Source: Acidimicrobiia bacterium (GTDB taxonomy: Bacteria; Actinomycetota; Acidimicrobiia; IMCC26256; JACDBD01). Taken from it: a DNA stretch of 6,694 nucleotides. The stretch covers positions 1 through 6,694 of the forward strand of contig JAPSGP010000165.1 in assembly GCA_031177445.1 (NCBI GenBank), given 5' to 3'. This document shows, piece after piece, positions 4,978-6,694 of the stretch; positions within the stretch are counted from its first letter, which is position 1; every line of letters starts with the position of its first letter. The position numbers and the translations under genes are program-made. Under the pieces are notes generated by a model, which was not told where the DNA came from, made no database searches, and was given only the letters and a program-made list of their open reading frames with translations.

Positions 4978-5793
4978 TCACGCGGTCTGGCGCGCCGGTT
5001 CCGGCCGGCAGTCACGACAGGGCCGGAACCCGGCCGCATCGGCTTCGGCCGCGGTGCGGAACGGGACCCGATGCGCTGCGGTGATGCGACGAGCGTGGCG
5101 GCACGTCGGGAAGCAGTACACGCTCGTCGTGTCGCTGCCGAGGTAGCGGACGCGCGTGCGGCCGAGCTCCTCCAACCGATCGAGATCGACGTGCTCGTGC
5201 GCGAGCAGGTCGCGCTTCATTGCGGTGCCGAAGGCGTAGTGACCGATCTTCCCGTCGTTGCGCACGACCCGGTGGCAGGGGATGAGCACCGGCACCGGAT
5301 TGCGTCCGAGCGCGCTGCCCACTGCCCGCACCGCCTTGGGCCGGCCGATCTCGCGCGCGATCCAGGCATACGGCCGGACCTCGCCCGGCGGGATCTCCAG
5401 CGCCTTGCGCAGCACCGCCTGTTCGAACTCGGTCAGCCCGTGCAGGTCGAAGCGCAGGGCGCGACCACGACCGCTCTCCAGCGCCCGCGTGAGGCCGGCG
5501 GGTGGTGCGCTCGCGGGCCGCAGCGAACGGCCGAATCGCTCCCGGTGCCGGGCGACAAAGGCCTCGGGGTCACGATCGACGACGTCGGCCGCGATGACGT
5601 GGCGGATCCCCTCGGCGCCGAACGCCACGAACAACGGCCCGCTCGGCCCGTCGACGACGACGAACTCGTCCAACGCGGGCGTGGGGCCGACACGGGCCAG
5701 CACGCGCTCGGTGAACCCTGCGGGCGGCGTCGCCCGCAGTCCCTCGAGCGCCTGCACCAGTGCTCGGTCGCCGGAGTCGATGGTCGTGCTCAT
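4978..5793 (-). CDS. Methylated-DNA-[protein]-cysteine S-methyltransferase with C-terminal Ada-type zinc domain
   Basis: A 271-aa suicide DNA repair protein that takes methyl groups from O6-methylguanine onto its own cysteine. Residues about 41-95 form the ribonuclease-like N-terminal domain; 115-200 form the catalytic domain with EFEQAVLRKALEIPPGEV (122-139), the helix-turn-helix region VRAVGSALGRNPVP (155-168) and the active site IPCHRVV (171-177, Cys173). Residues 217-264 form an Ada metal-binding domain with C227, C231, C259 and C262, spaced as in E. coli Ada C38/C42/C69/C72. There C38 is the methylphosphotriester acceptor, so C227 is the predicted acceptor here. In classical Ada this domain is N-terminal and followed by an AraC-type DNA-binding module; here it is C-terminal and that module is absent. 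Residues 10-36 are an extra helical segment (TPPAGFTERVLARVG). ATG 5793 overlaps the sigma factor stop as ATGA and has AGGAGG seven bases upstream. Confidence 0.93.
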   Translation of the reverse strand: MSTTIDSGDRALVQALEGLRATPPAGFTERVLARVGPTPALDEFVVVDGPSGPLFVAFGAEGIRHVIAADVVDRDPEAFVARHRERFGRSLRPASAPPAGLTRALESGRGRALRFDLHGLTEFEQAVLRKALEIPPGEVRPYAWIAREIGRPKAVRAVGSALGRNPVPVLIPCHRVVRNDGKIGHYAFGTAMKRDLLAHEHVDLDRLEELGRTRVRYLGSDTTSVYCFPTCRHARRITAAHRVPFRTAAEADAAGFRPCRDCRPEPARQTA

Positions 5794-6362
5794 TGCCGGT
5801 CCTCCTGATCATTCGAGAGACGGGACCGCAAGGCGGCGATCCCGCGCGAGACGTGCGACTTGGCCGTGCCGACGGGGCATTCGAGGACCTGGCCGACCTC
5901 CTCGTAGGACAGGCCGACGACGTGGCGCAGCACCACCGCGATCCGCTGCGTCTCGGGCAGCGCGTGCACGAGATCGGCGAGCTGCCCGCTGCCGAGCCGG
6001 GCGAGGGCCGCATCCTCCGGAGAGTCGGTGGACGCGACCGGACCGGCACGGTCGAGGGCGACCTCGTCCGGACGACGGCTGCCGGTGCGGAGCTGGTTGC
6101 GCCAGTGGTTCAGCAGGATCGTGACCAGCCACGGCCGGAGCCGCAGGCGGCGGATCCGCCTCGGTGCGTACGACGAGAGCGCCCGATACGCGCGCACGAG
6201 CGCCTCGGCGGCGAGGTCCTCGGCGTCCGCCGGCTGCCTGCTGACGCGCAATGCCGTCGTGTACAGGGTCGGCCCGTAGCGCTCGACGACCTCGGGAAAC
6301 ACCGCGTCGACGTCCTGCGACATGCGCGCTACCAGGTCGGCGGTCTGGTCGCGTTCCGGCAT
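5790..6362 (-). CDS. ECF-type RNA polymerase sigma factor
   Basis: A 190-aa group 4 (ECF) sigma factor, of normal length. Region 2 (about 20-95) includes VSRQPADAEDLAAEALVRAY (40-59, the 2.2 core-binding helix) and the tryptophan-containing 2.3/2.4 part RPWLVTILLNHWRNQLR (76-92). A linker follows, then region 4 (125-182), with LPETQRIAVVLRHVVGLSYE (135-154) and the helix-turn-helix SYEEVGQVLECPVGTAKSHV (152-171), which reads the -35 element. I prefer ATG 6362 because GAGGGA (6370-6375) sits seven bases upstream; an in-frame ATG at 6395 would add 11 residues but has no good ribosome site. It lies between an Oxygenase-NA gene and the Ada-fused methyltransferase and overlaps the latter by 4 nt. 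No recognisable anti-sigma gene follows it in the window. Its likely job is to induce this alkylation-repair operon, which is inference from context. Confidence 0.92.
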   Translation of the reverse strand: MPERDQTADLVARMSQDVDAVFPEVVERYGPTLYTTALRVSRQPADAEDLAAEALVRAYRALSSYAPRRIRRLRLRPWLVTILLNHWRNQLRTGSRRPDEVALDRAGPVASTDSPEDAALARLGSGQLADLVHALPETQRIAVVLRHVVGLSYEEVGQVLECPVGTAKSHVSRGIAALRSRLSNDQEDRQ

Positions 6363-6369
6363 CGCTTCG

Positions 6370-6375
6370 TCCCTC
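6370..6375 (-). promoter_or_regulatory. Shine-Dalgarno choosing the sigma factor start
   Basis: GAGGGA on the minus strand, seven bases before ATG 6362. It supports the shorter sigma factor over the ATG at 6395, whose upstream GAAGTAGACAC is poor. Confidence 0.55.
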
Positions 6376-6399
6376 GGAGTGAGTGTGAGCGCCATGTGT

Positions 6400-6694
6400 C
6401 TACTTCGCGTTGTGGAAGATCACGCCCAGTGCGAGGCGTTCGCCGGTTCGCACCGTGCTCACGCCGTGACGCATGACGACGCGCTTGAAGCCCCGAGCGG
6501 CCCGGACTGGCCGGTTGCGCACCGGGAAGATCACGCCCTGGCCGCGCTCGAGGCGGACCACCGAAGCGCGCGACTGCGCGCGGGGCCGCTGTTCCACGAA
6601 CACGTTCTCGCCGCCCGTGAAGTCGTCGGGGGCGCTGAGCAGGATCGTGAGCTGCAGCGGGAAGGCGATGTCGCCGTACAGGTCCTGGTGGAGG
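6400..6694 (-). CDS. 2OG-Fe(II) oxygenase, Oxygenase-NA family, C-terminal part cut by window edge
   Basis: The last 97 residues of a protein whose start lies beyond the right edge. The visible part begins at LHQDLYGDIAFPLQ, with H2 and D4 as the first two iron ligands (HxD), continues with DDFTGGENVFVEQRPR (23-38), and ends with MRHGVSTVRTGERLALGVIF (74-93), where H76 is the third ligand and R86 the probable 2-oxoglutarate-binding Arg. This matches PF09859, described as an oxygenase acting on damaged, methylated DNA and often annotated as a prolyl hydroxylase-like protein. Position upstream of the sigma factor (37 nt between stop and ATG 6362) and the Ada-type methyltransferase supports an alkylation-repair role. 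The biochemical reaction of this family is not well proven, so substrate is uncertain. Confidence 0.87.
   Translation of the reverse strand, partial: LHQDLYGDIAFPLQLTILLSAPDDFTGGENVFVEQRPRAQSRASVVRLERGQGVIFPVRNRPVRAARGFKRVVMRHGVSTVRTGERLALGVIFHNAK

Noticed and set aside
3726..5084. 452-residue plus-strand frame inside the hydrolase gene
   Set aside because: Arg-rich frameshifted shadow; the hydrolase frame carries the complete catalytic motifs.
5071..6476. Plus-strand frames opposite the methyltransferase and sigma genes
   Set aside because: Antisense shadows of two clearly recognised genes, with no domains of their own.
1..6694. CRISPR arrays, tRNA/rRNA genes, insertion sequences or attachment sites
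   Set aside because: No direct repeat arrays, transposase frames, terminal inverted repeats or RNA-gene patterns were seen by eye.

Overview
The window is high-GC DNA with strongly GC-biased third codon positions, Shine-Dalgarno-led genes, tight ATGA overlaps and gene families common in Actinobacteria (DUF5519, Abhydrolase_10, ECF sigma, Ada/MGMT fusion, Oxygenase-NA). An actinobacterium is the most likely source; the genus cannot be read from the sequence. Seven of the eight genes belong to recognisable families. The eighth is a 53-residue peptide gene that I cannot assign to a family.

Left part (1-3070, minus strand): a compact operon that looks like the start of an uncharacterised RiPP-type (ribosomally made, modified peptide) gene cluster. 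From its promoter it reads: a 53-aa precursor-like peptide (GTG start, strong Shine-Dalgarno, leader-like N-terminus with a YxxPxI motif), then a cupin_8/JmjC-type 2-oxoglutarate/Fe(II) hydroxylase with the FIH-like HxD...H residues, then a GMC-family FAD oxidoreductase starting on an ATGA overlap, then a nucleotidyltransferase-fold protein (NTP_transf_5-like) that overlaps the GMC gene by 29 nt and runs off the left edge. My inference is that the oxygenase and the flavoenzyme modify the peptide. No cyclase, RRE or transporter gene lies inside the window; if present they should be left of position 1.

Middle (3012-3185): a 174-nt divergent intergenic region. Facing left is a TATACT -10 element with a perfect 13-bp palindrome just upstream. 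Facing right is an almost canonical SoxR box inside a 19-bp promoter spacer, the geometry used by MerR-family activators. It drives a small DUF5519 (luciferase-domain) protein, followed on the same strand by a roughly 448-aa alpha/beta hydrolase of the Abhydrolase_10 type.

Right part (4978-6694, minus strand, convergent with the hydrolase): an alkylation-damage operon. It reads, from the right edge, the C-terminal part of a 2OG-Fe(II) oxygenase of the Oxygenase-NA family, an ECF sigma factor, and (ATGA overlap) an O6-alkylguanine-DNA methyltransferase with an Ada-type four-cysteine zinc domain fused at its C-terminus. This reverses the usual Ada order and lacks the AraC-type DNA-binding module. 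An alkylation response in which a sigma factor replaces the Ada activator is a plausible but untested reading.
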